Shown: piece by piece, positions 38,867-48,826 of the stretch
Layout: the number at the start of each line of letters is the position of its first letter
How positions within the stretch are numbered: position 1 is the first letter of the stretch
DNA from: Alkalicoccus daliensis
Lineage (GTDB): Bacteria > Bacillota > Bacilli > Bacillales > Salisediminibacteriaceae
Assembly: GCF_900103955.1 (NCBI RefSeq)
Contig: NZ_FNIL01000001.1
Location: forward strand, 248,001-312,000
Direction: 5' to 3'
Length of the DNA stretch: 64,000 bases
Position numbers and translations under genes: made by a program
The notes under the pieces: generated by a model
The model's database searches: none
What the model was told of the DNA's origin: nothing
What the model saw: the letters and a program-made list of their open reading frames with translations, nothing else

Positions 38867-39864
38867 TGCGCTTAGCAGTGGATGCAATGGGTGGAGATTA
38901 TGCTCCACAAAGTACTATCGAAGGCTGTCAGCTGGCACTGGATACATACAAAGATCTTGAGTTAATAATTATCGGGGACAATGAAAAAATGGCTCCCTAT
39001 TTGAAAAAATCAAAACGGGTAAAGATCATTCACACTGAGACAGTAATAGAAGCGGATGATTCTCCTGTAAAGGCGGTTAGAAGAAAAAAAGATGCTTCTA
39101 TGGTTCAGGCGGTGCAGCTTGTAAAGGATGGAGAAGCTGATGCAGCAGTATCTGCTGGGAATACAGGTGCCTTAATGACTGCAGGACTTCTTGTAATTGG
39201 CAGAACAAAAGGGATTGAACGTCCTGCTCTATCCCCGATGCTCCCTACGCTGAATGGAGACGGATTTTTACTGCTGGATGTGGGTGCCAATATGGAAGCT
39301 AAATCAAGTCATCTTGTGCAGTATGCAATTATGGGTGATATTTATATGAAAAAAGTAAGAGGGGTGGAAAACCCAAGAATCGGTCTATTAAATGTAGGCG
39401 GTGAGAGCGGAAAAGGGACTGAATTAGTGAAGCAGACATACGATGATCTTTCAAAGCTTTCACTTAATTTTGTTGGCAATGTAGAGGCTCGTGATCTGCT
39501 GGAAGGCGCTGCAGATGTAGTAGTCTGTGACGGGTTCTCAGGTAACTTAGTTTTGAAATCTATTGAAGGTACTGCGCTTTCCCTTTTCAGTTTATTAAAA
39601 GAAGAATTAACTTCCTCCCTGAAGAATAAACTGGCAGCAGGTGTCTTAAAACCTTCTTTCAAAAGGGTAAAAGATAAAATGGACTATTCAGAGTATGGCG
39701 GTGCAGGATTATTCGGACTGAACGCACCTGTAATAAAAGCCCATGGGTCCTCAAACAAGCAGTCTTTTTTCAGTGCGATAAAGCAGGCGAAAATAATGCA
39801 TGATGAAGCCGTAATAGAAACAATTCGTAAATCAATTGAAAATACAAAAGAAGCAGGTGAATAA
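38866..39864 (+). CDS. plsX: Phosphate acyltransferase PlsX
   Basis: Interconverts acyl-ACP and acyl-phosphate, the donor used by PlsY to begin phospholipid synthesis. The product has 332 residues. Family segments include [62 protein letters not shown] and [14 protein letters not shown]. The first base of its ATG is the last base of the fapR stop, so translation is coupled. Acyl-phosphate also comes from the FakAB genes earlier in the window. Confidence 0.96.
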   Translation: MRLAVDAMGGDYAPQSTIEGCQLALDTYKDLELIIIGDNEKMAPYLKKSKRVKIIHTETVIEADDSPVKAVRRKKDASMVQAVQLVKDGEADAAVSAGNTGALMTAGLLVIGRTKGIERPALSPMLPTLNGDGFLLLDVGANMEAKSSHLVQYAIMGDIYMKKVRGVENPRIGLLNVGGESGKGTELVKQTYDDLSKLSLNFVGNVEARDLLEGAADVVVCDGFSGNLVLKSIEGTALSLFSLLKEELTSSLKNKLAAGVLKPSFKRVKDKMDYSEYGGAGLFGLNAPVIKAHGSSNKQSFFSAIKQAKIMHDEAVIETIRKSIENTKEAGE

Positions 39865-39866
39865 CG

Positions 39867-40808
39867 ATGGAAAAAATAGCAGTATTATTTCCCGGACAAG
39901 GTTCTCAGCATATAGGCATGGGGAAAGAGCTTGCCGATCAAAGAGATGATGTTAAAAAAATCTTTGAATTAGCTGACAAAGCTCTGGACGAATCTTTTTC
40001 GGAATTAATTTTTTCCGGCGAGGAAGAAGAACTTAAGCTTACAGCGAATACGCAGCCGGCGCTTCTTACGGTGAGTGCTGCCATATGGCAGGCGTTGAAG
40101 AATGAGGGAATCAGCGCATCTTACGCCGCTGGTCACAGCTTAGGCGAATACAGCGCGCATGTAGCAGCAGGCACTCTTTCTTTTACTGAAGCGGTTCAGG
40201 TAGTCCGTAAAAGGGGAGAGTATATGGAAGAAGCTGTTCCCTCAGGCCAGGGGACAATGGCAGCGGTGCTCGGCCTGGAAAGAGAGGCGCTGGAAGAAGT
40301 TACCCGGCAGGCAACAGAGGAAGCTGGTATTGTTGAAGCTGCGAACTTCAACTGTCCCGGCCAGATAGTAATTTCGGGTTCTGCACCGGGTGTGGAAAAA
40401 GCAATGGAACTTGCGAAAAAAGCTGGAGCCAGAAGAACAATGCAGCTGCAGGTGAGTGGACCTTTTCATTCAAGTCTGATGAAGCCGGCAGCTGAAAAAA
40501 TGAATCCTGTTCTTACTCCTATGGAAATTGGCGAGGCTGAAATGGAAGTAATCGGAAATGTTACCGCACAGCCGGTTGCAAAAGAAAATGTTGTATCTTT
40601 ACTGGAGCAGCAGATTACTTCTCCTGTTTTATGGGAAGACACGATCAATTATCTGCTGGAGCAGGGGGTAGACACTTTTATTGAAGCTGGACCAGGAAAA
40701 GTGCTGAGCGGCCTGGTGAAAAAAGTTTCCAGAAGAGCTGTAACGCTGCCGGTATATGACAAAGAAACGTTAGACAAAGCTGTAGCAGTTTTAAAGGAGG
40801 GTAAATAA
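39867..40808 (+). CDS. fabD: Malonyl-CoA:ACP transacylase
   Basis: Moves malonyl from CoA to acyl carrier protein. The product has 313 residues. The nucleophile elbow AAGHSLGEYSAH carries the catalytic Ser near residue 90; the active-site GPFHSSLM carries the catalytic His near 200; the N-terminal FPGQGSQHIGMGKEL forms the oxyanion region. It is spaced two bases from plsX and abuts fabG with no intervening base. Confidence 0.97.
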   Translation: MEKIAVLFPGQGSQHIGMGKELADQRDDVKKIFELADKALDESFSELIFSGEEEELKLTANTQPALLTVSAAIWQALKNEGISASYAAGHSLGEYSAHVAAGTLSFTEAVQVVRKRGEYMEEAVPSGQGTMAAVLGLEREALEEVTRQATEEAGIVEAANFNCPGQIVISGSAPGVEKAMELAKKAGARRTMQLQVSGPFHSSLMKPAAEKMNPVLTPMEIGEAEMEVIGNVTAQPVAKENVVSLLEQQITSPVLWEDTINYLLEQGVDTFIEAGPGKVLSGLVKKVSRRAVTLPVYDKETLDKAVAVLKEGK

Positions 40809-41549
40809 ATGAAGGGGAATAATGCACTTGTGACAGGTGCTTCCAGAGGAATTGGGCGCGCAATCAGCCTTGAACTCGCGAAGGCTGGAGTAAATGTTGC
40901 TGTAAATTATGCCGGAAGCAAAGAGAAAGCGGAAGCAGTCGCAGAAGAATGCCGGGCGCTGGGAGTGGAATCCTATGCGGTCCAGGCAGATGTTGCGAAC
41001 AGCGGAGCGGTGCAGGAAATGGTGAAAGAAGTGGTGGAAACCTTCGGCAGTATTGATCTGCTTGTAAATAATGCGGGTATTACCCGGGACACTTTAATCA
41101 TGCGGATGAAAGAGGAAGATTTTGATGCAGTGATAGATACGAATTTAAAAGGAGTGTTTAACTGTTCAAAAGCTGTTACAAGACCTATGATGAAGCAGCG
41201 TTCCGGAAGAATAATTAATATCTCTTCTGTCGTAGGAGCACTCGGCAACGCAGGGCAGGCGAATTACGTCGCCAGCAAAGCCGGCGTTATCGGTTTAACA
41301 AAATCTCTTGCGCGGGAGCTTGCAAATCGTAATATTCTTGTGAATGCAGTAGCGCCGGGGTTTGTGACAACTGAAATGACAAATGATCTCCCTGAAGAGC
41401 AGAAAGAAGCTTTACTTCAGCAGATCCCTCTTGGTAAGCTTGGAGAACCTGAACAGGTAGCAAAGGTAGTTCGATTTCTTGCAGGGGAAGATGCAGCCTA
41501 TATGACCGGCCAGACACTGCATGTAGACGGCGGCATGTATATGCCCTGA
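40809..41549 (+). CDS. fabG: 3-oxoacyl-ACP reductase FabG
   Basis: NADPH-dependent reductase of the elongation cycle, 246 residues, SDR fold. It has [12 protein letters not shown] (cofactor glycines) near residue 9, NNAG near 86, and the catalytic Ser-Tyr-Lys in [22 protein letters not shown] near 137-158. The C-terminus VDGGMYMP is typical. Its ATG directly follows the fabD stop, with AAAGGAGGG upstream in fabD. Confidence 0.97.
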   Translation: MKGNNALVTGASRGIGRAISLELAKAGVNVAVNYAGSKEKAEAVAEECRALGVESYAVQADVANSGAVQEMVKEVVETFGSIDLLVNNAGITRDTLIMRMKEEDFDAVIDTNLKGVFNCSKAVTRPMMKQRSGRIINISSVVGALGNAGQANYVASKAGVIGLTKSLARELANRNILVNAVAPGFVTTEMTNDLPEEQKEALLQQIPLGKLGEPEQVAKVVRFLAGEDAAYMTGQTLHVDGGMYMP

Positions 41550-41606
41550 AACGAAGCTAGTATTTCACTAAGCTTTGTCCTATAATAGCTAAAGGAGGTG
41601 AATAAC

Positions 41607-41840
41607 ATGGCAACGAATCAAGAACGTATCGCTAAAATCGTATCTGAGCGCCTCGGAGTTGATGAATCAGAGGTAAAGCGTGAAGCTACTTTTAAAGAAG
41701 ACTTAGGAGCTGACTCGCTGGACGTAGTAGAATTAGTAATGGAACTCGAAGACGAATTCGATCTGGAAATCTCTGATGAAGATGCAGAGAAAATCGCGAC
41801 AGTCGGGGACGTAGTAGATTACATAGAGAATCACAAATAA
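41607..41840 (+). CDS. acpP: Acyl carrier protein
   Basis: Carrier for growing acyl chains, 77 residues, strongly acidic. Ser37 in [18 protein letters not shown] receives the 4'-phosphopantetheine arm. The ATG at 41607 follows AAAGGAGGTGA; a GTG at 41598 lies within the ribosome binding site and is rejected. A TATAAT at about 41582 in the 57-base space after fabG may give an additional promoter, as expected for the high ACP demand. It is followed by a strong stem-loop. Confidence 0.97.
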   Translation: MATNQERIAKIVSERLGVDESEVKREATFKEDLGADSLDVVELVMELEDEFDLEISDEDAEKIATVGDVVDYIENHK

Positions 41841-41846
41841 TAATAA

Positions 41847-41879
41847 CAGGGCGATGCTGGCTTTCGCCGGCTCGCCCTG
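41847..41879 (+). terminator. Strong stem-loop between acpP and rnc
   Basis: CAGGGCGA (41847-41854) pairs with TCGCCCTG (41872-41879), with an inner GCTGGC/GCCGGC pairing. No T run follows, so it may be a processing or mRNA stability element rather than a terminator; partial termination is possible. Confidence 0.5.
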
Positions 41880-41937
41880 ATTGATTCTCTTCCTAAAACT
41901 TTACCGCAAGCGAAATAAGACACTGGTGGGGGTCCTC

Positions 41938-42705
41938 ATGCATCAATCAAGAAAAATTTATAGACGCGGTATGAAACGCCAGGGAAAGAAGCTGCAGATG
42001 ACAAAAGCACAAAAAGCAAAGTATAAGCAGTTTCTTGAATCTATAGGTGTTACATATGAAAAAGAAGATTTATTTATACAGGCATTTACTCATTCATCCT
42101 ATGTGAATGAACATCGCATCCGTCCGCATGATGATAACGAGCGGCTGGAATTTTTAGGCGATGCTGTTTTGGAATTGGCCATCTCTCAGTACCTTTTTAA
42201 ATTGTTTGACCATATGAGTGAAGGGGAGATGACCAAACTCAGAGCTGCCATCGTATGCGAGCCTTCACTAGCTAAGAATGCTGAACAGCTGCATTTTGGG
42301 GATTATGTCCTGCTGGGTAAAGGTGAAGAGATGACTGGCGGAAGAGAGAGACCGGCTCTTCTTGCAGATGTATTTGAAGCTTTTATAGGTGCTTTATATT
42401 TAGATTCCGGTATGGAAGCAGTTTACGGCTTTCTGCAGAAATTTGTGTATCCAAAAATCCATGATGGGGAATTTTCCCACATGATGGATTTCAAAAGTCA
42501 GCTGCAGGAATTAATTCAGCGTGAAAACCAGGGCCAGGTAAATTACCAGATAGTGCAGGAAAAAGGCCCAGCTCATTCCAGAGAGTTTGTATCTGAAGTG
42601 CTGCTGGATGAAGAGCCGCTTGGAATTGGTTCAGGAAAATCAAAAAAAGAAGCGGAACAAATGGCCGCACAGAAAGCATTGGAGAAGTTAAATAATCCGG
42701 AATAA
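41938..42705 (+). CDS. rnc: Ribonuclease III
   Basis: Double-strand-specific endonuclease for rRNA and mRNA processing, 255 residues from ATG 41938, which follows GGTGGGGGT. A later ATG at 41971 is possible but has no site. The catalytic signature [15 protein letters not shown] lies near residues 69-83, with the second acidic cluster [14 protein letters not shown]. The C-terminal double-stranded RNA-binding domain ends [21 protein letters not shown]. The roughly 20 basic N-terminal residues ([15 protein letters not shown]) are longer than in B. subtilis. A 21-base perfect terminator follows. Confidence 0.94.
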   Translation: MHQSRKIYRRGMKRQGKKLQMTKAQKAKYKQFLESIGVTYEKEDLFIQAFTHSSYVNEHRIRPHDDNERLEFLGDAVLELAISQYLFKLFDHMSEGEMTKLRAAIVCEPSLAKNAEQLHFGDYVLLGKGEEMTGGRERPALLADVFEAFIGALYLDSGMEAVYGFLQKFVYPKIHDGEFSHMMDFKSQLQELIQRENQGQVNYQIVQEKGPAHSREFVSEVLLDEEPLGIGSGKSKKEAEQMAAQKALEKLNNPE

Positions 42706-42708
42706 ATG

Positions 42709-42757
42709 AAAAAGCGTGATCTATCAGCAATTTTCCTGCTGATAGATCACGCTTTTT
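42709..42757. terminator. Bidirectional terminator rnc/kapB
   Basis: A perfect 21-base stem, 42709-42729 with 42737-42757, begins AAAAAGCGTG and ends in T runs on both strands. It lies between convergent rnc and the kapB-like gene. Confidence 0.93.
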
Positions 42758-42779
42758 ACTATGGTTTAAAAGAGTATAT

Positions 42780-43175
42780 TCAGGATGTAAACACATCTCT
42801 GGATCTGTAAGTATCTTTAACAGATTGAAGTGCTTTATAACAGGCTTCAGCAAAAGCGGTATCTTCCTGCTGCAGCTCATCTTCATACCTTTTCACAGCT
42901 TCCTCAAGTGATTGACGGTAGGGAGGAACTTCCTGTTCAAAAGGTTTTACCTGCGCAGGAGGAATGTTGGCTTTTTCATTAAAGCTTAAAGCCGGTCTTT
43001 CATGAAACAGCTGCACATCAGTTTGTTTCGGATTATGCAGATCACCCTGAAGGGGATGTTTTAACACTGCTAAAATCTTTACTACTACAGGTTTGTTTTC
43101 TCCGCGGATTTCAAAAACTTCACCTGCATAAACTCCGGTTTTATAGGAGCAGCGTACAATATCACCCTTTTGCAA
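42780..43175 (-). CDS. kapB: Kinase-associated protein B (KapB-like)
   Basis: In B. subtilis KapB is needed for KinB to feed the Spo0 phosphorelay. The product has 131 residues and no lipobox or signal peptide. The features I recognise as KapB are VRCSYKTGVYAGEV near residue 8, VLKHPLQGDLHNPKQTDV near 37, FHERPAL near 57 and a helical C-terminal half (SLEEAVKRYEDELQQ). The start at 43175 lacks a strong consensus site (AGGTG). No KinB gene is adjacent here; the gene pairs with a DUF1128 gene, 16 bases upstream on the same strand, in an insertion between rnc and smc. Confidence 0.75.
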   Translation of the reverse strand: MQKGDIVRCSYKTGVYAGEVFEIRGENKPVVVKILAVLKHPLQGDLHNPKQTDVQLFHERPALSFNEKANIPPAQVKPFEQEVPPYRQSLEEAVKRYEDELQQEDTAFAEACYKALQSVKDTYRSRDVFTS

Positions 43176-43191
43176 TCAAAACACCTCATTA

Positions 43192-43416
43192 TTATTTATT
43201 TCTCATGCTGCCTAATTCTGAGACAATCGCATCCATTTCGCTTACACTTAAGGATGGTTTTGCCATAACCATTTGATGAAGTTCTTTTAGTTCATCATAC
43301 TGTTCAGCTCCATAAAATTCAGCTTTCATGGCAGCTCCGTTTACAATTTGCAGTTTACTCTTAATATCTTCGATCATAACTTCTATTTCCTGTTTTTTCT
43401 GTGCTGTTTCATCCAA
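43192..43416 (-). CDS. DUF1128 family protein (YfkK-like)
   Basis: Small helical protein of 74 residues with no known function. The TTG at 43416 is preferred because GAGAGG stands nine bases upstream; the ATG at 43443 has no site. Features shared with the family are VMIEDIKSKLQIVNGAAM, YGAEQYDELKELHQMV and the C-terminal LSVSEMDAIVSELGSMR. It lies immediately upstream of kapB and the two are probably co-transcribed. Confidence 0.75.
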   Translation of the reverse strand: MDETAQKKQEIEVMIEDIKSKLQIVNGAAMKAEFYGAEQYDELKELHQMVMAKPSLSVSEMDAIVSELGSMRNK

Positions 43417-43751
43417 GATTATCATCCTCTCTTCTTTAGACATAATTATATATTAACATGGAACTTTCTGAGTTATCATCCAATATCATTGAATAGGCCC
43501 CTGGGTTCCTTAATATGATGATAGCAGAATAACTTAGGTGAGTTTCATATAATGCTGCGCTTTCGGTGAAGGTTTACCTGAGAACTCTTGCTCGATTAAT
43601 TTTTCAGCATTACATATTGAGAAGACTGGATTCCCCTGTTTCGATGGTTTGACCCAGGCTTTCTCTAAAGCAGTAAATGTTTTCATTATTTGAGCGCAGT
43701 GAATTATACTGCATAAGATGCTGCTATCACTCTCTTAAAATAGAATGCGTA
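43417..43751. other. Gap between the DUF1128 gene and the smc promoter
   Basis: About 335 bases of divergent upstream sequence. I see the DUF1128 ribosome binding site at the left end and the smc promoter at the right, with no gene or clear repeat between. Confidence 0.4.
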
Positions 43752-43780
43752 TTAAACATCAGCTTAATATATGATAAAAT
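43752..43780 (+). promoter_or_regulatory. Promoter of smc-ftsY
   Basis: TTAAAC (43752-43757) and TAAAAT (43775-43780) are spaced by 17 bases, 48 bases before the smc start. Confidence 0.55.
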
Positions 43781-43827
43781 AGCTTAGTTAGAAGTAAAAG
43801 ATTAGATAGAGAGTTGAGGTGAGTGAC

Positions 43828-46800
43828 ATGTTCCTGAAAAGACTTGAATTAGCAGGATTTAAATCTTTCGCTAATCCAGTAAGTATAGAATTTGAGGACG
43901 GTGTCACAGCGGTTGTCGGGCCCAATGGAAGTGGAAAAAGCAACATTTCAGATGCAGTCCGCTGGGTGTTGGGAGAACAATCAGCGCGTAACTTACGCGG
44001 CGCAAAGATGGAGGATGTTATTTTCTCCGGCAGTGAAACACGTGCAGCCCTGCCAATGGCAGAAATTTCATTAGTATTGAATAATGAAGACAGTCATTTA
44101 ACTATAGATTACAGTGAAGTAGCAGTCACACGAAGAGTTTACAGATCCGGCGATAGTGAATATTTAATAAACGATCATCCCTGCCGGTTAAAAGATATTG
44201 TGGAATTGTTTATGGATTCCGGTCTAGGGAAAGAAAGTTTTTCTATTATTGGCCAGGGTAGAGTTGAGGAAATTTTAAGCAGTAAAGCTGAAGACAGAAG
44301 GGCTATTTTTGAAGAAGCTGCTGGTGTGCGTAAATATAAACAACGAAAGCAGCAATCAGAGAAGAAACTGGGAGATACGGAAGACAATCTTAAAAGAGTA
44401 AGAGATATTATTTATGAGCTGGAAGCACAGGTTGGGCCGCTGGAGGAACAAGCTTCTGTCGCTTCAGAATATAAGGCGCAGAAAGAAGAGCTTAAACTTG
44501 TGGAAGTTGGAGTTTTAGCAGAAGAAATTAAAACAATGCATGCAGACTGGACAGAAAACAAACAGAAATTCAGTGAAATCGGCGCAAGAAAACAGCGCCT
44601 GCAGAGTTCTGTGGAAAGATTGGAAAAAAAGCTTCATCAAAAAGTAAGAGAGTTAAAAGAAGCAGACGCAGAAGTGGAAGAGCTGCAAAAAATGCTGCTT
44701 AAAATAAGTGAAGATACAGAGAAACAGGAAGGCTTAAAAGAGCTTTGGAAAGAAAGAAAAAAGCATTATTCCCAGAATCGTCAGCAATACAGAAAAGAAC
44801 TCGAGCAGCTGCAGGATAAAAGAAGTCAGCTGGAGAGAGTGCTGGAACAAGAAAAACAGTCGTGGCAGAACATACATGAGAAAACATCGGCAACACAGAA
44901 GAAGCTCGCTGAAGTAAATGAGAAAATGAATAATATAGGAGAGAATAAAGAAGCAGAGCTGGAAGATCTTAAATCAGAATATATTGATAAACTTAATAAT
45001 AAAACTTCTTTGTCAAATGAATTTCGATATCTGGAAGAGCAGCAGCTTAAAATTACAGCTTCTCTGCGGCGTAAAGAAGAGTCAAATACTGATTTACTTA
45101 AATCCCGTAAAGAACAGCAGCAGATGGTAGAGAAAATAGAGGAAGAGTGGAATCAGGCAAAAGAAGAAGTGACAGCACAGATACACCTCTGGAAAGAAAA
45201 AAACCAGTCCCTGGAAGCAGAAACGCGAAAATATGATGATAAGGAATCTTTATATTATGAGGGATTAAGACACCTGCAGCAGATGGAAGCGAAGCAGGAC
45301 ACGCTGGAAACGATGCAGCAGGATTATGCTGGGTTTTTCAGCGGGGTAAAACACGTCTTAAAAGAAAGAGACAAGTCTTTTCCAGGAATTCATGGGGCTG
45401 TAGCTGAGCTTTTAACTGTACCGGCACACCTTCAGCTCGCAGTAGAGACTGCTCTGGGTGCGGCGCAGCAGCACGTAGTGGTAGAAGATGAAGCCACTGG
45501 CAGAAGAGCGATTCAATTTTTGAGAGACAGGAATCTGGGCAGAGCAACATTTCTGCCAAAATCAGTAGTGAAACCAAGAAACATTCCTGCTTATGAGCTT
45601 CAAAAATTAAATACGTACGAGGCCTATTTAGGAGTCGGCAGTGATTTAGTGGAAGCTGATTCACAGTATGAAGGTATCGTTAATCATGTATTAGGAAACG
45701 TTATATTTGCGACGAATTTAAAAGAAGCAAAATCATTAGCTCAGTCTATTCAATATAAATTCCGTATTGTTACACTGGATGGAGACGTGTTAAGCCCCGG
45801 GGGAGCAATGTCGGGAGGAAGTGTACAGAAAAAGCAGGGACAGCTGCTGGGAAGACAAAGAGAAATTGACGACATAAAAAATAAGATAAGTATTTTAAGA
45901 GAACAGACTGAAACTTTAGAACACGAGTTGAAAGAATGGAAAAACAAGAAGCTGAAATGGAAGCAGGATCTTCAGCAGCTGGCAGATCAGGGAGAAGATC
46001 TGAGAGAAAAAGAGCGAAAAAGCAAAATGAAACTCGAAGAAGCAAAATTGCATTATGATTCCTTGCAAACAAGACTACGTGTATATGATATGGAAACTCA
46101 GGAAACTATCGAGGAGAAATCTGCCAACGAAAAGAGAATCGAGCAGCTTAAGTCTGAGATAGAAAAAGTTTCTGGCATATTAAAAACATCGAATGATAGG
46201 ATTCAGGAACTTTCCAATAGAAAAGAGCATGATGCTTCTTTAAAAAGTGAACTTTTGCAGCAGCAAAAAGAATTTCAAATTGCTCTAGCTAAGGAAGAAG
46301 AACAGGAAGCTCATGCTTTAAGAGCCTTGGAACGAATGAAAAGTGAATATCAGGCGTTAACAAAAGAGATAATTGAAAAAGATGAAGCAAACAGCTTGAT
46401 TGAAGCTGAATTATCAGAACAGGCGGTAGATGCCTCTTCCGTCGAAGTAGTTTTAGAAGAGAAAAAACAGCAGAAACAAGAGCTGATAGGCAAAGTAGAC
46501 AAAAGCAAAATAAATAGAGATGAATTAAGCAAAGCGCAGAGAGAGATTGAAAGCGAACTCCGCGATACAGTAAATCAGCATACTTACCACCAGGAACAGC
46601 ATCACGCTGTAGAAATCATCATTAACAGGCTCGATGTAGAATTGGACAGCAGACTCGGTCATCTGCAGAATGAATATGAACTTACTTTTGAAGCTGCATT
46701 GAAGGAATATCCATTACAACAGGCCTTAGAAGAAGCGAAAGAAAAAGTTAAGCTGTTAAAAATGGGAATTGAAGAACTGGGTGAAGTGAATCTGGGAGCT

Positions 46801-47418
46801 ATTGATGAGTACGCCCGTGTAAAAGAACGCTATGATTTCCTGCTGGAGCAGAAAAATGACCTGGAAGATGCGAAGCAGACGCTGCAGGACATTATCTCAG
46901 AAATGGATGAGGAAATGACGAGCCGCTTTGAAAGTACATTTACAGAAATTCAGGGTCATTTTAAAGATGTTTTCAGCGAGTTGTTCGGCGGCGGCAAAGC
47001 AGCGCTTGAATTAACAAACAAGGAAGATCTGCTTAGTACAGGAGTTGAGATAGTTGCACAGCCTCCAGGTAAAAAACTGCAGAACCTAGCACTGTTATCA
47101 GGAGGCGAACGGGCGTTGACTGCGATCGCTTTACTTTTTGCTATTTTAAGAGCACGTCCGGTACCCTTCTGCGTCCTGGATGAGGTGGAAGCAGCACTGG
47201 ATGAAGCAAATGTGCAGAGATTTGCAGGCTTTTTAAAAGATTTCAGTCACAACACTCAATTTGTAGTTGTGACACACCGTAAAGGTACTATGGAAGAAGC
47301 AGACGCTTTATATGGAGTTACAATGCAGGAGTCCGGAGTTTCCAACCTCGTGTCGGTAAAACTCGGAGCTGCAGAAGAATTAGTGGAGGCAGGCGCTGTA
47401 AAGGAGGGCCAAATATGA
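43828..47418 (+). CDS. smc: Chromosome partition protein SMC
   Basis: ATPase that organises and segregates the chromosome with ScpA and ScpB. The product has 1,196 residues. The ATG at 43828 gives MFLKRLELAGFKSFANP after GAGG; the GTG at 43819 overlaps that site. Walker A GPNGSGKSN is near residue 32; long coiled coils (about 165-500 and 680-1000) flank the hinge (about 505-665, with GIHGAVAELL and SPGGAMSGGS). The C-terminal head has LLSGGERALTAIALLFAI and Walker B FCVLDEVEAALDEANV. It overlaps ftsY by four bases. Confidence 0.97.
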   Translation: MFLKRLELAGFKSFANPVSIEFEDGVTAVVGPNGSGKSNISDAVRWVLGEQSARNLRGAKMEDVIFSGSETRAALPMAEISLVLNNEDSHLTIDYSEVAVTRRVYRSGDSEYLINDHPCRLKDIVELFMDSGLGKESFSIIGQGRVEEILSSKAEDRRAIFEEAAGVRKYKQRKQQSEKKLGDTEDNLKRVRDIIYELEAQVGPLEEQASVASEYKAQKEELKLVEVGVLAEEIKTMHADWTENKQKFSEIGARKQRLQSSVERLEKKLHQKVRELKEADAEVEELQKMLLKISEDTEKQEGLKELWKERKKHYSQNRQQYRKELEQLQDKRSQLERVLEQEKQSWQNIHEKTSATQKKLAEVNEKMNNIGENKEAELEDLKSEYIDKLNNKTSLSNEFRYLEEQQLKITASLRRKEESNTDLLKSRKEQQQMVEKIEEEWNQAKEEVTAQIHLWKEKNQSLEAETRKYDDKESLYYEGLRHLQQMEAKQDTLETMQQDYAGFFSGVKHVLKERDKSFPGIHGAVAELLTVPAHLQLAVETALGAAQQHVVVEDEATGRRAIQFLRDRNLGRATFLPKSVVKPRNIPAYELQKLNTYEAYLGVGSDLVEADSQYEGIVNHVLGNVIFATNLKEAKSLAQSIQYKFRIVTLDGDVLSPGGAMSGGSVQKKQGQLLGRQREIDDIKNKISILREQTETLEHELKEWKNKKLKWKQDLQQLADQGEDLREKERKSKMKLEEAKLHYDSLQTRLRVYDMETQETIEEKSANEKRIEQLKSEIEKVSGILKTSNDRIQELSNRKEHDASLKSELLQQQKEFQIALAKEEEQEAHALRALERMKSEYQALTKEIIEKDEANSLIEAELSEQAVDASSVEVVLEEKKQQKQELIGKVDKSKINRDELSKAQREIESELRDTVNQHTYHQEQHHAVEIIINRLDVELDSRLGHLQNEYELTFEAALKEYPLQQALEEAKEKVKLLKMGIEELGEVNLGAIDEYARVKERYDFLLEQKNDLEDAKQTLQDIISEMDEEMTSRFESTFTEIQGHFKDVFSELFGGGKAALELTNKEDLLSTGVEIVAQPPGKKLQNLALLSGGERALTAIALLFAILRARPVPFCVLDEVEAALDEANVQRFAGFLKDFSHNTQFVVVTHRKGTMEEADALYGVTMQESGVSNLVSVKLGAAEELVEAGAVKEGQI

Positions 47419-48416
47419 GTTTTTTCAAAAAGTTAAAGGAAAGTTTATCAACCCAGACAGAACAGGTAACGGAGAAATTTAAAGGAGGACTCTCTAAAAC
47501 AAGAGATTCCTTCGTCGGTGCGATGAACGAACTGATGATGGAATACAGAACAGTAGACGAAGAGTTTTTCGAAGAGCTTGAAGATATATTAATAGCTGCA
47601 GATGTCGGCGTGAATACTGTAATGGAACTAGTAGACGAACTGCGGGAAGAAGCACTCCGCCGCAATATCAAAGATTCCGTGAATATTCAGCCGCTGATAA
47701 CAGAAAAGCTGTCCGAGCTTCTTGTAAGGTCGGAACAGGAAACAAAAATAAATATGCAGGATGGAGAACTGACTGTTATTCTTGTTGTAGGAGTAAACGG
47801 TGTCGGTAAAACTACCTCTATTGGAAAACTGGCAAACAAATTTAAGCAGGAAGGTAAAAAAGTAATGCTTGCTGCTGGAGATACTTTCCGTGCTGGTGCG
47901 ATAGAGCAGCTGGAAGTATGGGGAGAACGAACAGACGTGGATGTGATAAAACAGCAGGCAGGCTCCGATCCTGCAGCTGTTATGTTCGATGCTGTACAGA
48001 AAGCAAAATCCAGAGGAGCGGACGTGCTTCTTTGTGATACTGCAGGCAGACTTCAGAACAAAGTGAATTTAATGAAAGAATTGGAAAAAGTAAAAAGAGT
48101 TCTTACCAGAGAAATTCCTGATGCCCCTCACGAGGTGCTGCTTGTACTGGATGCGACTACCGGACAAAACGCGCTGTCCCAGGCGAAAATATTTAAAGAA
48201 GTAACTGAAGTCACGGGGATCGTTTTAACTAAGCTGGACGGTACTGCAAAAGGTGGAATTGTGCTTGCAATCAGGAATGAGCTTGATATCCCAGTGAAAT
48301 ATGTCGGACTGGGAGAAAGTGTGGACGATCTGCAGGAATTTGTAGCTGAACAATATGTAAATGGACTGTTTGCAGATATAATTGAAGATGCAGAAGCACG
48401 TGAGGAAAGTTCCTAG
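47415..48416 (+). CDS. ftsY: Signal recognition particle receptor FtsY
   Basis: SRP GTPase that docks ribosome-SRP complexes at the membrane. The product has 333 residues with the short N-terminal region usual in Gram-positives. The NG domain has GVNGVGKTTSIGKLA near residue 124, DTAGRLQNKVNLMKEL near 209 and TKLDGTAKGG near 271. The start ATG overlaps the smc stop. An imperfect hairpin (TTGTAAAGG/CCTTAACAA, 48452-48475) lies downstream, before ylxM. Confidence 0.97.
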   Translation: MSFFKKLKESLSTQTEQVTEKFKGGLSKTRDSFVGAMNELMMEYRTVDEEFFEELEDILIAADVGVNTVMELVDELREEALRRNIKDSVNIQPLITEKLSELLVRSEQETKINMQDGELTVILVVGVNGVGKTTSIGKLANKFKQEGKKVMLAAGDTFRAGAIEQLEVWGERTDVDVIKQQAGSDPAAVMFDAVQKAKSRGADVLLCDTAGRLQNKVNLMKELEKVKRVLTREIPDAPHEVLLVLDATTGQNALSQAKIFKEVTEVTGIVLTKLDGTAKGGIVLAIRNELDIPVKYVGLGESVDDLQEFVAEQYVNGLFADIIEDAEAREESS

Positions 48417-48446
48417 TTGACAAGTTTTCAGCTCATCCTGTAGCAT
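48417..48446 (+). promoter_or_regulatory. Possible promoter of ylxM-ffh
   Basis: A perfect TTGACA (48417-48422) directly follows the ftsY stop; TAGCAT (48441-48446) sits 18 bases downstream as a weak -10. Confidence 0.4.
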
Positions 48447-48489
48447 CGATATTGTAAAGGATTTTACCTTAACAAGGGGTGTCTTAATT

Positions 48490-48816
48490 GTGATAGAAAA
48501 AACGGTTCGCATGAATTATTTATATGACTTTTACTCCAGCCTCTTAACCGATAAGCAAAATCAGTATATGGCAATGTATTACTTGGATGACTGGTCATTA
48601 GGAGAAATCGCTGAGCATTTTTCAATAAGCAGACAAGCGGTTTATGATAATATCCGCCGGACTGCAGCACTTCTGGAAGAATATGAGCAGAAACTGGAAC
48701 TTTTTAAAAAATATGAAGGTAGAAAAGCGCAGATAAAAAGGATGAAAGAGCTATTGGAACAGGGTGATCATCCAAACTTAAACGAAGTTGTACGTGCGTT
48801 GGAAAACCTGGAATAG
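48490..48816 (+). CDS. ylxM: YlxM family DNA-binding protein
   Basis: Small helix-turn-helix protein of 108 residues; the streptococcal counterpart binds SRP and modulates it. It starts at GTG 48490 after AAGGGGTG. The sigma-factor region 4-like motif [23 protein letters not shown] lies near residues 34-56, with a helical C-terminus rich in Lys and Glu. It is followed ten bases later by ffh, its constant neighbour in Firmicutes. Confidence 0.92.
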   Translation: MIEKTVRMNYLYDFYSSLLTDKQNQYMAMYYLDDWSLGEIAEHFSISRQAVYDNIRRTAALLEEYEQKLELFKKYEGRKAQIKRMKELLEQGDHPNLNEVVRALENLE

Positions 48817-48826
48817 GAGGCGTCAT

